From Smittium mucronatum (lineage: Eukaryota; Kickxellomycota; Harpellomycetes; Harpellales; Legeriomycetaceae): a stretch of DNA of 21,772 nt. Each line of letters begins with the position of its first letter. Position 1 is the stretch's first letter. The position numbers and the translations under genes were made by a program. The stretch lies in the NCBI GenBank assembly GCA_001953115.1, contig LSSL01003632.1:1-21772 (forward strand). Reading direction: 5' to 3'. Of the stretch, positions 11,465 through 21,012 are shown one piece after another. The notes under the pieces are model-generated. The model saw nothing but the letters and a program-made list of their open reading frames with translations. It was not told the DNA's origin and did no database searches.

Positions 11465-12200
11465 AACTACTTATATGTCTTCTCCACCTAATTTCAATCT
11501 CTAAAATAATTAAATCTGTAAAAACCCAACAGATACATATCTTACTTACCATAAATACTATAAATATCTCCAATTTTCTGAAATAAATACCAATCGGCTA
11601 TCTATACTTACTATTTACCAAAAAAAAAAAAGTAACTCCGATTACCTCACACAAATATTGACCTAACATCTATACTTATCAGAAACACTGATATCAAGCC
11701 AGCGCCACCAAAGAATAACCAATACCAACCTGAATTCTTCTTTTTCTTGACTCTACTACTATAATAAATTCTTTAATAACGTAAAAAAAATACCTAATAC
11801 CTTTTATGCTTGCCTGTAACCACCACAACCCTACTTTTCTACCTGCATGTTACTTTTATCAACCCAAAATATAACCCTGCACCCCATTAAAACTAATAAT
11901 CATAATATGATTACTTTTTATCGCCAATGACTGATCTCAAATACTAGCAATACATAGCTTCAAATCTAAAATTACAAAAAAAAATCTGTTTCTACTTATT
12001 TTTGGTTTATTCAGATCCTATACAAACCCGATACTCCTAAAGGTGTAAATTTACTGCTAATAAAACAATATAAAAGTTAATATTGTTGCAAACCTACTTT
12101 ATATAAAATCTGCTATTTTTCTTTAGTTGAAAAGCTGATAGCCATTGTTCCCTGAAATTCCAATATTCTTTTACTTCTACTAAATTTCCACAGCCGCTTT
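11465..12200. other. Strand-skewed C-rich segment, possible gene relic
   Basis: C greatly exceeds G on the plus strand: I count 104 C and 26 G in 11521-11940, against near parity in flanking DNA. In one plus frame stops are rare: after TAA at 11511-11513 the next are TAA 11664-11666, TGA 11748-11750, TAA 11817-11819 and TGA 11928-11930, giving open runs of 50, 27, 22 and 36 codons. The translation is rich in Thr, Tyr, Asn, Leu and Ser and matches no family I know. It may be a decayed gene, an organelle-derived insert, or a segment with a transcription- or replication-linked mutation bias. Confidence 0.4.
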
Positions 12201-15200
12201 TAATAAAAAATTTATATTATTAATTCAATTTAATCTCCATTATTTTTATTTTTATTTTTTAAATATCATTACCAATAATATATAATTAATCAGCCTATAC
12301 TATTAAAAAATTATTTTATAAATTTTATTTCATATTTATTATTAAATTGGAAGCTTATTGTAAATTATATAATGAAAAAAATTAACATTAAATTTAGATA
12401 GAAAAAGCTAATGGATACTTTTCTTCAAATTTTAGTCATAGGTGTTATGTTTTTTTTAGCATACGTTTATTACTGAATTTTTTTTGCATTATTAAGAATA
12501 TTTATGCTTAAATATCCAAAAATCCTTTATATTTAAAAAAATAATGTCATTTTTTTTCTTTAAGAAGTCTTTGGGGGATCAGAAAACGTCACCCCATCGT
12601 TTTATATTTTTTTCCAAAAAAATAAAGGAATTTTTACTTGATTCCCTGATTATTTCTTCAAATATTTTTTTTCAAGAATAATTGTAAAAAAAGCCTACAT
12701 AATTTCTAAATTATTTTTTTTCTAATTTTCTAACTTTAGATATTTTATATTTAAATCCTGCTTAAGAAATATTTTTAAAAAGTTTTTCACTTTATTTTCG
12801 AAAATAAAATTTCAATATTTTATTTTTACTAATCTAGTTCATAATTTTCTTATATTAAGAAATATTTTTTATTTCAATTTTCAAGAAATATAAAACAATA
12901 ATAAGTTTCTGATTTGAATATTTATCCTTAACAGCTATATAGATTCTCTCGATAAATTTCTGTTTTTTGAAGATAATATATAACCCCCTTAATGTTAGCT
13001 ATCAGATTTGTTGAAATAATTAAATTATATTTTAGATATTATATCTTTAGAGTCTGAAAAGTTTCCTTATTTTATAATAAATAATACTCTGGAAATATTA
13101 AAGATTTATTTGTTTAAAATTAGTTGCATGGAAGGTATATATTCATAGATACTACTACAAAATTACTGATACATTCTATTCAGAAGATTTTTTTTTGGAT
13201 TATGCAGCCAAAAATGGTTTCCTTTTAAAAAATTTCAAAAATTTAGCGCTGGGCTATAGATTTCTATCTTTATGTCAAAAAATTTCTCAAATTTTTCGAA
13301 AATAAATACAATTTGATTGGTTCAAATTTTAATTTTATTGATATCAATAAAGAATATTCATAATTATCTCTAGAAACTATTATTGCATTACTTGATAAAA
13401 TGAGTAATTTTTATCACAAATTCCTGAAATTATTAAATGAAACTTTACATCAAGTAAGATAAAAGTAGAATCCGCATTAAGATTTTTTAATCTTAATAAT
13501 ATAAATAAACTTTTTCGGAATTCGCTAAAATTCTGAATTTAACTGGATCACTGTTTTAAGGTACCGCATAAGGAATAGCAGAATCTTCATTATTTTTTAA
13601 AATACCACAATTATTTTTTAAGCATATACTGTAATTTATTTATTTGTAACCATCGATTTTTTCTTATTCCCGATTATGTGATAAATTATGGAAATTTCTA
13701 CTGAAGAATTATATCTTCTTAGAATTTCTAATATCATACAGGGTTTTCGTCCCAAATTAATTGTAGTAGGCTTCTTTTTTTTCAATATATTTTTTTCACA
13801 CTTATGCGATTATCGCTGCTTTAGAATTCTGTAAAAATAAAATCTTGTTCCATCGTATAATTTCCAAAATTTCGGAGGAAAGTTAAAAATTAATTTGATG
13901 TTTTATTATTATTCAAGTTTTTAGAAATTTTCATTTTGTAGAATGAATTTTTTATAGCAAATTATTAAAATGTATTATAATCTAAAATTTTCAAAAAAAA
14001 AAAAAAATTGATTGTTTTAAAGGATAATATTCATGTATTTCGGAACAAAAAATTAATTTTCAATATATGAAAAAATTTCATCTAAGCTTGTTTTAACATT
14101 TGATGTAAGAAAAATATCATACCCTAATATCAATAAAAATTCAGATCCTTAAAAAAAATATTATTATCTGGAATGAATGATAATAAATGTACACATTCCG
14201 ATTTTTTTTGTAAAAAAAAGAACAAATTTTTTTCATTTTTTTTCAATAAAATTATACACAAAACGTGTTTTTCATGCCGCCAAACAAGAGAAATTATATA
14301 TAAAGAAAAGAATAATACATAAATAAGGTTTTTTAAAGCCTCGAAAAAATAAAAATAAATTATTTGATTGTGTCGAAAAATAAAAATAGTTTTATTTCGT
14401 TATTGATTTTTTATTGATTTTTTGTATAATCTATCAATAAATCACTGCAGTTAGAGAAAAAATCTTTTGTGATTATTATAATCAGTTAATTCTAATCTAA
14501 AATTTTATTTAATGACAGAAAAAAAGACGAAAATATTAGAAATTTACTAAATATTTTATATTGTACACTTAGAATGTATTTTTTTTATTAATAATCAATC
14601 AAAAACGAGTATAAAATTTTGATAAAATAAAAAATAACTGGTCTCTTAATTATTTTTATTAATGTTTTTTTATTTCATCGTTCCAAGGAAAAATATTGGA
14701 TTTAATTTATTTATATCAATTAATTTTTTTCATAATTTTTTCTCCCCAAATTATTCAATCTATCATGATATTAATTTTTGGATAAAAAAAACTCGATTTG
14801 ACAAAATTAAACATAAATTGATCATTTTAAACCCAACTTGATCTTATTTTAATATTTACCTCTTTTTATAGTTATTTTCAAAATATAGTCTAAAAAAGCT
14901 GTGTATCTTTAACCCTATTTTTTAAAGTCCAATAGGTTTATTTTTTAGTTCTATGATCTTTTTAAATTTATAAGTAAATGATTATTTACCATAAAATTTT
15001 ATTACCCGTAAGAATACACAATAAAAAGATTAAACGAATAAATAAATAAAAATTAATAAAAATTTAAAACCATTCCTTTTCGATTAATCGGATAAAATTG
15101 AAAATCCTAAATTTAAGTTCAATTTTTTTAATATGAGATACAATGCTTCAAATTAAGGCCTAAAATTCTGAATAACACATAAAATTTTTTATGAATGTAT

Positions 15201-15393
15201 TAATTTTGGTACAATTAAAGCCAAGATAAACAATTTTATAATACTTATTTGCTAAAGTAAACAATAATAAGCCCAACATTTGATATGAATTTTGATTAAA
15301 AATATAATTAACCAATAAATTAAATTGAAACTCTTTATAAATATTTTTTATTATGTCTATTTTTGCAACTATTTTTTATAATGTGTTTATTTT

Positions 15394-15412
15394 CGCGCCC
15401 CCACCCCACCCC
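15394..15412 (-). other. C-rich tract (C5-A-C4-A-C4 after CGCG)
   Basis: On the minus strand this reads as three runs of four to five G separated by single T, followed by CGCG. It falls one run short of a canonical four-run G-quadruplex motif, but two-quartet folding or intermolecular forms are possible. It is conspicuous only because of the AT-rich surroundings. Confidence 0.4.
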
Positions 15413-16277
15413 AATAAATTGATTATTTGTCTTTGAAAAATAATCTTGAACTAATGAAGTTGAAAAAATTCAATAGTAAAGTGGCCAACTTTTAAGGTAA
15501 TCTTCCATATTTATCCTAAATATCAATTCGCCTAACTATTCAACCCACCACAAACTAATATCGAATACAATTTCCCAGTAAAAATACACATTTTTATAGG
15601 AAAAAATTAGGAAAATTTTAATTAAGATCGATTGGAACTGGGAGAGATTCCCCATATCCCAACTAAATAAAGCATATTCCGTTTAAATTTGTTTTATTAG
15701 ATTCTCCCAATAATACTATAGGATAAAGATATTTAAAAGCTAAAAAATGCATTTAATCAACCAAATAATGTTCCGAATCACCGAATAATAGATGAATCTA
15801 GAAAATTAAATTTTTTTAATGCTTCAAAACCGAAATTACATTATCTGTCACCAAAAAATTTGCGGATTTTTTTATTGGGTACTTATATATATTTTTTAAT
15901 ATGATTAAAATTTGTGATTTTTTTTTTGGAGTTATAGAGTCAACTTCAGTTAAGAAATTCTTCGATATACTTTATCCCTGAATTTTATATTGTATAAAAC
16001 CTTATAATAAACATCACATCATACCATAAATTTCATGATTTTTGGGATTTTTGGGATTTACATAGGAATAACAAAATTATAAATAAAGATATGGTTTATT
16101 ATTTTTTTAAAGATGATTCGCATTTTTTTTCTGAAAATTTTAATAAGGACATCAAATCAAATTGATTGAGTAATATAAATGGTTTATATTAGGAAATTCA
16201 TATAATAATCACATTAATTAACTAAAAACAGTTCTTTCTTTACATCTTGATAGCCGATAATGTAAATTATTTAATTA

Positions 16278-16293
16278 CCCCCCCCCCCACCCC
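16278..16293 (-). other. C11-A-C4 homopolymer tract
   Basis: Eleven consecutive C, one A and four C. As with 11152-11160 and 15394-15412, it is a poly-C run in an A/T background and probably arises by slippage; copy number is likely to vary. Confidence 0.6.
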
Positions 16294-16559
16294 AAAGCTA
16301 TCACTATAACGGCAAGTTTGTTTTTTATTGTATATGTCAATAAATAATTTCCATCGGATTTATTTATATTCCCAAATAAGTTTCAAGAGAGAAATTGGGT
16401 CTGGAAAGGGCTAATAAAGGGTAAGTTACATAAGAATTTTAAGAAATATAAGCCAAAAGTATATTTTAAATAAACCAAGCATTAAATAATAATAAAATCA
16501 AATAAAAAAATCAAATTTTTATTGATAGGTAGTGTAATTTTTGTGATGAAACACTGGTA

Positions 16560-16880
16560 AATTTTATTCTTTGTGATTAAGCTACAGTTTCAGTGATTTA
16601 TGCCATTACTTGGCTACTGTAAGGATCCTAATGGCTCTTGGAAAATATTAGGGATATAAGTTTATTGTGTTTAAGGTATATTTCAAACGGAGGAGGAATG
16701 AAAAGATAAGAAAACTAATCGAAAAGCTTGCATTCCAAAAAGTGGGAATGCGAGCTGTTTATAAAGGATAAGAGGTAAATTGCTAATAGATTATATGAAA
16801 CTTTAATCAAGGGGTAATGTGCGCAATCAATATTGATTGGATCATTACAGCTACTATGGGTTAAATTTCAGTCATATAAT
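16560..16880. other. Less AT-rich island, unassigned
   Basis: This stretch is visibly richer in G and C than its flanks and less broken by A/T homopolymers. It contains a well-formed hairpin (16726-16755). One minus-strand frame is interrupted by a TAG in the middle (about 16719) but otherwise open for roughly 47 and 37 codons; the predicted peptide resembles nothing I recognise. Candidates are a decayed 5' part of a retrotransposon, a structured RNA gene, or an exon remnant. Confidence 0.35.
16726..16755. repeat. 11-bp-stem hairpin in the less AT-rich island
   Basis: GCTTGCATTCC (16726-16736) pairs with GGAATGCGAGC (16745-16755) over eleven positions with one T-G wobble, around an eight-base loop. 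For this genome the stem is unusually G/C-rich and would be stable as RNA. No T-run follows closely, so it is not an obvious Pol III or intrinsic terminator. Confidence 0.55.
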
Positions 16881-17468
16881 TATGATATCATTATATAATA
16901 TCCATTTTTGAGTTTTTTTTCCTGATCCTAAGTTGAAACTATATCATTAGATGTCTGACCCATTCAATTTTAATTCAAAAAAATATTTGGGGGTTTTCAC
17001 GATCTATTAAATTAATAAACTTATGCCCATAAATCATAGAAAAACATATATATATCCTTAGTATATGAGGGGAATAGGGGTTAGGAAGCAAATTATAAAA
17101 AAATTAAAAAGCTTTAAAGAAATTTTCAGAATACACTAAAAAGTATCAAATACAAAAACTTATAGCTTTCTTCTTTGTTTTTATTTTAGCTCGGTAACAC
17201 TAGTTATTAATTTGAAGATTGTAGAATATTTTGAATGATGAACCACAAAAAGTTTTTTTAAAATGTGCCGATCATATTCCACTTTAAAATTTTTTGTTTT
17301 ATATATCAAAAATAGCTAGCGTAGATATGGCATCTCTTAGCCTGATTCGATTTTTATACAAGCTATTTAGTACATTTCAAGTAGATTCATGAATTTTTAA
17401 AGAATCCTATAAAGAATAAACAATTCATAAATATATAAATAAATTCCATTCAGCTATATGCCACATCC
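16881..17468. other. AT-rich DNA, nothing recognised
   Basis: No gene, RNA or repeat is recognisable between the less AT-rich island and the poly-T run that I take as the 3' edge of the leftmost LINE fragment. Confidence 0.6.
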
Positions 17469-17815
17469 TTTTTTTTTTTTGTGCAATCTATAAATAAAGC
17501 GTTTATTAAGATGATGGAGATAAAAATTTGGGAAATTAACTGATCTCAACCCGACTCTCTAGGATCTTTGTACCATTGCAACTTTAGATCTAGGATTTGA
17601 GTACTCCTACCACCTTTTTTGGAATAATAGTAAAGATAGCAATGGTCGAATTAAATAGAGACTCTGTTATCAGCCCTGCTTTAATTTAAACTTATCATCA
17701 TTCTTTCGGGTTTAGATTATTGTAATTATCAACTCCCCCAATACCATTTTTACCTATATTCACTAAGATCTTCAAACCATTGAGGTTTTGGAACAAGCTT
17801 TCGGGAATTTATAAT
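17469..17815 (-). pseudogene. LINE 3'-end fragment a (C-terminal tail relic)
   Basis: Read on the minus strand, the frame ending at TAA 17536-17538 gives a tail containing GTKILESRVEIS, which lines up with the ends of the other copies (GTELLELQIGV at 21092, GMEALVGRDGIG at 18156). The same frame continues upstream with stops to about 17815, where NIGKNGIGGVDNY resembles the LVGKILGGES segment of the rightmost copy. After the stop the sequence runs about 55 bp to an A12 run (T12 at 17469-17480 on the plus strand), a plausible poly(A) tail. Only about 90 codons remain, decayed and 5'-truncated. The left part of the homology is weak. Confidence 0.6.
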
Positions 17816-17867
17816 TATGGCGCTTATTTTGCCATCAAATATAAGTTATAAGATATTTTTTTATCTA

Positions 17868-18089
17868 TCTCATCCAATCAGGTTCTCAATAGCATTTAGA
17901 ATTTCGGTTCTGGAGATTGGGGCTCATATCAGCTCTTTAACGCTATTGCGCTTGTATTCAAGGCTGAAGTCAGAAAAATTTAGTTATTTTCAATCTTTAA
18001 TTGTAGGTTTTTCCAAATTTTTAAGCACTTCAACTGCCACAGAGTTTTTTTATCGCTTTTTTGATATTTAAATTTCAGAATTATGGCAA
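17868..18089 (-). pseudogene. LINE 3'-end fragment b (C-terminal tail relic)
   Basis: On the plus strand 17868-17975 aligns, word by word, with the tail-coding parts of the other copies: CTCATCCAAT at the stop end, GG-GCTCATATCAGCTC in the middle, and GCG..TTCAAGG shared with the copy ending at 18156. Translated on the minus strand it contains VKELI then a stop then API, matching SELI-stop-APT in the 20881 fragment. Stops interrupt it. By the target-duplication argument, it was contiguous with the 20814-21012 region before the 2.7 kb copy inserted. An 84-codon plus-strand open frame at 17817-18071 lies antisense to it and is not a gene. Confidence 0.55.
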
Positions 18090-18098
18090 TTTACTATT
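18090..18098. repeat. Target-site duplication, 3' side of the 2.7 kb LINE
   Basis: TTTACTATT lies next to the T-run (minus-strand poly-A) that ends the 2.7 kb LINE copy and is repeated exactly at 20805-20813, next to its truncated 5' end. A 9-bp direct repeat at exactly the two predicted edges is what target-primed reverse transcription leaves. Low sequence complexity makes chance possible, but the positions favour a real duplication. Confidence 0.65.
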
Positions 18099-18155
18099 TT
18101 TTTTTATTGGAATGTATTAATAAAAATATTATAAAAATTTATGTGACAAAATTTA

Positions 18156-18515
18156 TTAACCAATCCCATCCCGGCCCACCAGGGCTTCCATACCGTATTG
18201 GCTTTGGGTACAGGAGTTTGTTGCTCCCATCAACTCATGGAGAGCCTTAGTGCGCGCGTTCAAGGTTGCAATCAAAAATATAGCTGTTGTTACTACTACT
18301 TTGACTGATGATTTTTCGGAATTGTTGCTAATTCCAGTAATTGTAAAAATCAACCCCCCTCCAAGGACCCTGCTTAGTAACCAAGACCTATTTGAACTAT
18401 GTAGTAAATTTTTTGAACCTTAGAGAATTTCCCCTATGTTTTCACATCTTTCTGCGACCCATCTTGGGAATTTTAATAAAAGATTTCCTATTGATTCAGG
18501 ATTTTCTTTACAACA
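18156..18515 (-). pseudogene. Decayed zinc finger and C-terminal tail of the 2.7 kb LINE
   Basis: One frame runs from 18515 to the stop at 18156-18158, broken by TAA 18420-18422. It starts CCKENPESIGNLLLKFPRW, which aligns with CPCCVRKTPETTDHILIECP of the rightmost copy; the His ligand is replaced by Asn and the last Cys by Phe, so the finger is lost. RSWLLSRVLGGG then matches VRLELVGKILGGE, and the end (ALVGRDGIG) matches the other copies' tails. It is out of frame with the piece upstream (18529-18870). Confidence 0.85.
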
Positions 18516-18528
18516 CATAGTTCATATT

Positions 18529-19251
18529 TTAAGATATTCGCGATAGATTATTTTTTAACTTTTCTAACTTGAATTCTGTTCTAAATAGGCCTGTACGTAT
18601 TTTTATAATTTCCTGAATACCCTTTGAATATTCAGGAAACACCACTTCTAAACCTGTTATATTTCTAATCCTGTCAATTCCTTTTGATTTTATCCAATCA
18701 CTGATCAAACTTTTATCATTTTTTTTGGTCCAAAATTTTTGTGCTTTTACAGCTTCCTCCGGCTTATTTTTAGCGCAAAATCGTTTGATCCACCGATGTG
18801 TTCCAGAAATCCAAGTGTCTAGACAGGATTTTATTGGGTTATTTATGAGATCCGAAATCCAATTTTTCATATACTTTCATTTATAGTAGGCATTTTCTCT
18901 TGATGCAGCAGTTTTAGTATCAACTAAAGTCAATTTTAACTCCTTTCTTAGTCTGTTTAAAGATACAGTTTTTCCAGATCCCAAAACCAATCGTTACTCC
19001 GTATCTATTATATTTTTTAACTTCGCGCTTCTGGCTTGACTCATCCCAAATATTTCACTGCAATAAGTTTCTATTGGTGTTAGGACTGACTGAATCATTG
19101 TGGTTCTTAAATTTATTTGTAAATCCCTTCTTCCAATAGGAAATTACATTCCATTAAGTGCACTTTTCACATTTCCAGCATTGTGTCTAGTTTCCGAAGT
19201 ATTGTTCCACTTGTCATTAAATAATACCCCAAGATACCTATACTCATCACC
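18529..19251 (-). pseudogene. LINE thumb/connection region, broken
   Basis: A single minus frame from GDEYRYLGVLFNDKW through TTMIQSVLTPIETYCSEIFG, LGSGKTVSLNRLRKELK and DTWISGTHRWIKRFC to the stop at 18529-18531. It carries in-frame stops at 19144-19146, 18994-18996 and 18877-18879 only. YLGV...W and the QSVL...SEI.G block are typical of the region after the polymerase palm in LINEs. DTWISGTHRWIKRFC matches STWVTGCARWIKKYC in the rightmost copy, confirming they are the same family. Confidence 0.85.
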
Positions 19252-19548
19252 TGGGGTATTTTTTGACCTTGAATTGTAAAAAGCATATTTTTTTCGAGTC
19301 TATGCCTATTGCTCCGTATTTTGAGCAGTATACTTGCATTTCCCATTTATTTGACGATTGTGTTGTTTTTTTTAAAGATATTTGTAATTCCGCTTGACTT
19401 TCAGCAAAAACTACCGCATCATCAGCAAACAGTAACCCTATTACTCTTTCATATATATTAGGTAACTTCATTCATTTATATTTTCTAGTAAGTCATTAAT
19501 GAAAATTTTGAACAGTATCAGTGATTCAGAACAGCCTTTTCTGACCCC
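19247..19548 (-). pseudogene. LINE reverse transcriptase motifs B and C
   Basis: GVRKGCSESLILFKIFINDL (19489-19548) is the motif B block (usually GV.QG...SP.LF). It is followed, after a frame change near 19470, by LLFADDAVVFAESQAEL with the FADD box at 19418-19429 (motif C, two metal-binding Asp). SNKWEMQVYCSKYG matches the usual W....N..K.. stretch after motif C. The frame then ends at TGA 19247-19249, four bases past the frame that carries on. Confidence 0.9.
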
Positions 19549-19612
19549 ACAATTATATTCTACCGGTTCAATTCAATCATTTCCAACTCTGGATCTTATA
19601 TTCAATGCTTTT

Positions 19613-20123
19613 TTACAAAGCAAAAATTACCCTATTTATATGGCCACTGATTTTCTGTGACTTTAACTTTTTCAATAGAGCTTGGTGTGGTACCCTATCA
19701 TAGACTTTTGCAAAATCTATGAAACCTATCCATTTTGATAATCCTTTGATTTTACGACGTCTTACTACTTCGTATATGATAGTTGTTTGTGCTACACATT
19801 CTTCTCTGGACCTAAACCCAGCTTGCTCTTTTATTATTATGCTGTGATTGGAGTCTAATTTATTAAATATATGTGCTGCCACTTTGAAACAATTTTTACT
19901 ATTGTTGGAATTAATGATATCCCTCTATAATTGTCGGTGACTCTTTTTTCTCCCTTTTTCGGTATCGGTACTATGATACTGGTGTTTAACTTATCTGGAA
20001 TTTACGCAGATTTCCGCATACTTTTTATTAATTTGTAAAGCCTTTTGCTAAGCCTGATTCTCGAGATTTCATTTGAAAAAATGTCCAAATTTCACCTATA
20101 ATTCCATCAATACCTGGATATTT
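19613..20123 (-). pseudogene. LINE reverse transcriptase fingers and motif A
   Basis: KYPGIDGIIGEIW (20084-20123) is the PG.DGI motif. After a shift, IPDKLNTSIIVPIPKKG and NYRGISLI (19882-20001) form the next block. After another shift at 19882, EQAGFRSREECVAQ and FIDFAKVYDRVPHQALL carry motif A with its catalytic Asp (19613-19882). Order and spacing are those of an ordinary LINE polymerase. Confidence 0.92.
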
Positions 20124-20583
20124 ATTTTTTGGTGTGTTTTTGATTTTTTTTTTTATACATCTTTCGAACCAATAGGTACATCAGAATATTCATAATGATA
20201 TTTCTCTTTTTGTATCATCGATTCTCATTTAGATGAATTTCTGATCTTTATCGAAGAATCTCATGCCAGGTTCTCAAAATGGGATGGCCAAAATTTGCTT
20301 TTTTCTATATTGTCGCTTATTATTTTTCCATTTTTACCAATTAATGAGCCATCCTAAGTCGATTGTGTAAAAATTCTTGATTTAAACTTGAACCACTGCC
20401 AAAATTTTCGAGGTTCATTGTTTATATACATACATCACGCTTTCTTTGTATCAAAAATATATTTTTTTATATAATAATCTCGCCTAGAATTCTGAGCTAA
20501 CTTTTTTGTGTTTATATATTCTTCTAGGCCACATTCCTAGCTGTGATAATTTTTGAATACATTTCTCCGATTATTTATCAATT
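20124..20583 (-). pseudogene. LINE linker upstream of the polymerase, heavily decayed
   Basis: Short matches in changing frames remain: FWQWFKFKSRIF (around 20390-20404 for FWQWF), LIGKNGKIISDNIEKS, and upstream YINTKKLAQNSRRDYY. These follow the usual LINE order of an Arg/Lys-rich helical stretch, an F/W-rich segment and a D..G.I....E...HF segment before the PG.DG motif. Too broken to give a continuous translation. Confidence 0.7.
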
Positions 20584-20805
20584 CTATGGTTTTCTTTGAA
20601 AAAAACCATATCTGTTTTTATTATTTCTGTTTATACAATTCGCATCTGTGTTGATGTCCCATACTGCTTCGCATATTTTTTCAGAAAGAGTATCAATGTC
20701 ATCGTTCACATCTTCCAAAATTGAAAATATATTATGAATTACAAATTCATCTTTTTTTTCTTTCAATTTTAGCTTTGATATCCATGTGATATCTGCTTGG
20801 GGATT
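20584..20805 (-). pseudogene. LINE segment just after the lost endonuclease
   Basis: An open minus frame of about 73 codons between TAA 20806-20808 and the stop at 20584. It begins PQADITWISKLKLKEKKDEF and continues with an acidic stretch (SILEDVNDDIDTLSEKICEAV). Such a W..KL..KKDEF...L segment followed by D-rich helices precedes the polymerase in many LINEs. The upstream TAA belongs to the flanking 3' UTR of another copy, marking the truncation point. Confidence 0.75.
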
Positions 20806-20813
20806 TTACTATT
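20805..20813. repeat. Target-site duplication, 5' side of the 2.7 kb LINE
   Basis: TTTACTATT, identical to 18090-18098. It lies in the A-rich 3' tail of the neighbouring LINE scrap (20814-21012), showing that the 2.7 kb copy inserted into that tail. Confidence 0.65.
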
Positions 20814-21012
20814 ATTTTTTTAATTTTTATTATATAAATTATAAATATAGCAAGATAATTGTAAAATAATCCAAATAAAATTAACTAATCTCATCCAATA
20901 ACACTAGGTCCTCCGTACCAATAAGTCTTTGTGTTCATGAGGTTGGTGCTTAAATTAACTCACTGAGAGTGATAGTAAGGGGTTTTTTTCTTAGCATCAA
21001 GATTGCTACAGA
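20814..21012 (-). mobile_element. LINE 3'-end scrap d (tail and 3' UTR)
   Basis: The end at TAA 20881-20883 is preceded by minus-strand codons reading TQRLIGTEDLVLLDEIS, matching the QCLVGTELLELQIGV end of the rightmost copy. Upstream, SELI-stop-APTS matches fragment b. Below the stop lies about 68 bp of 3' UTR ending in an A-rich tail. Only about the last 40 codons survive, with two in-frame stops; the break at about 21012 is where the rightmost copy's A-run begins. It may be the 3' part of a longer copy interrupted by that insertion. Confidence 0.7.

Larger units (their letters stand above)
12201..16559. other. AT-rich gene-free DNA with C-rich tracts
   Basis: I see no gene, RNA or long repeat in this 4.3 kb. 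It is A/T homopolymer-rich with stops in every frame. Two C-rich tracts interrupt it and are listed separately (15394-15412 and 16278-16293). Confidence 0.7.
18156..20802 (-). pseudogene. LINE reverse transcriptase ORF, broken
   Basis: The product would have made cDNA from its own RNA at a nicked chromosomal target. Motifs appear in the right order on the minus strand: PQADITWISKLK; FWQWF; KYPGIDGIIGEIW; IPKKGEKRVTDNYRGISLI; EQAGFR; FIDFAKVYDRVPH (motif A); GVRKGCSESLILF (motif B); LLFADDAVVFAE (motif C with both Asp); YLGVLFNDKW; DTWISGTHRWIKRFC; and a decayed zinc finger. The catalytic aspartates of motifs A and C are still encoded, but in different frames. I count about six frameshifts plus in-frame stops including TAA 19144-19146, TAA 18994-18996, TGA 18877-18879 and TAA 18420-18422. 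No functional protein can be made. Confidence 0.92.
18099..20804 (-). mobile_element. 5'-truncated LINE (non-LTR retrotransposon) copy
   Basis: This is a 2.7 kb minus-strand insertion carrying the region just upstream of the reverse transcriptase, the reverse transcriptase itself, the C-terminal zinc-finger domain, a short 3' UTR and an A-run. The apurinic-type endonuclease that many such elements encode upstream is absent, consistent with 5' truncation at about 20804, where a few codons upstream of PQADITWISKLK the frame hits a TAA in the flanking repeat. It is flanked by a 9-bp duplication. The reading frame has several frameshifts and in-frame stops, so the copy is dead. I cannot assign the clade; the C-terminal CCHC finger and motif spelling fit an endonuclease-bearing LINE. 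Confidence 0.9.

Noticed and set aside
17709..17726. Plus-strand GLDYCN, resembling a motif in some other LINE families
   Set aside because: Only six residues match, the following sequence is out of frame and lacks the expected downstream motifs; the minus strand shows the local LINE family instead.
17817..18071. 84-codon plus-strand open frame
   Set aside because: Most of it lies antisense to LINE 3' fragment b, whose tail-coding homology on the minus strand explains the sequence better.
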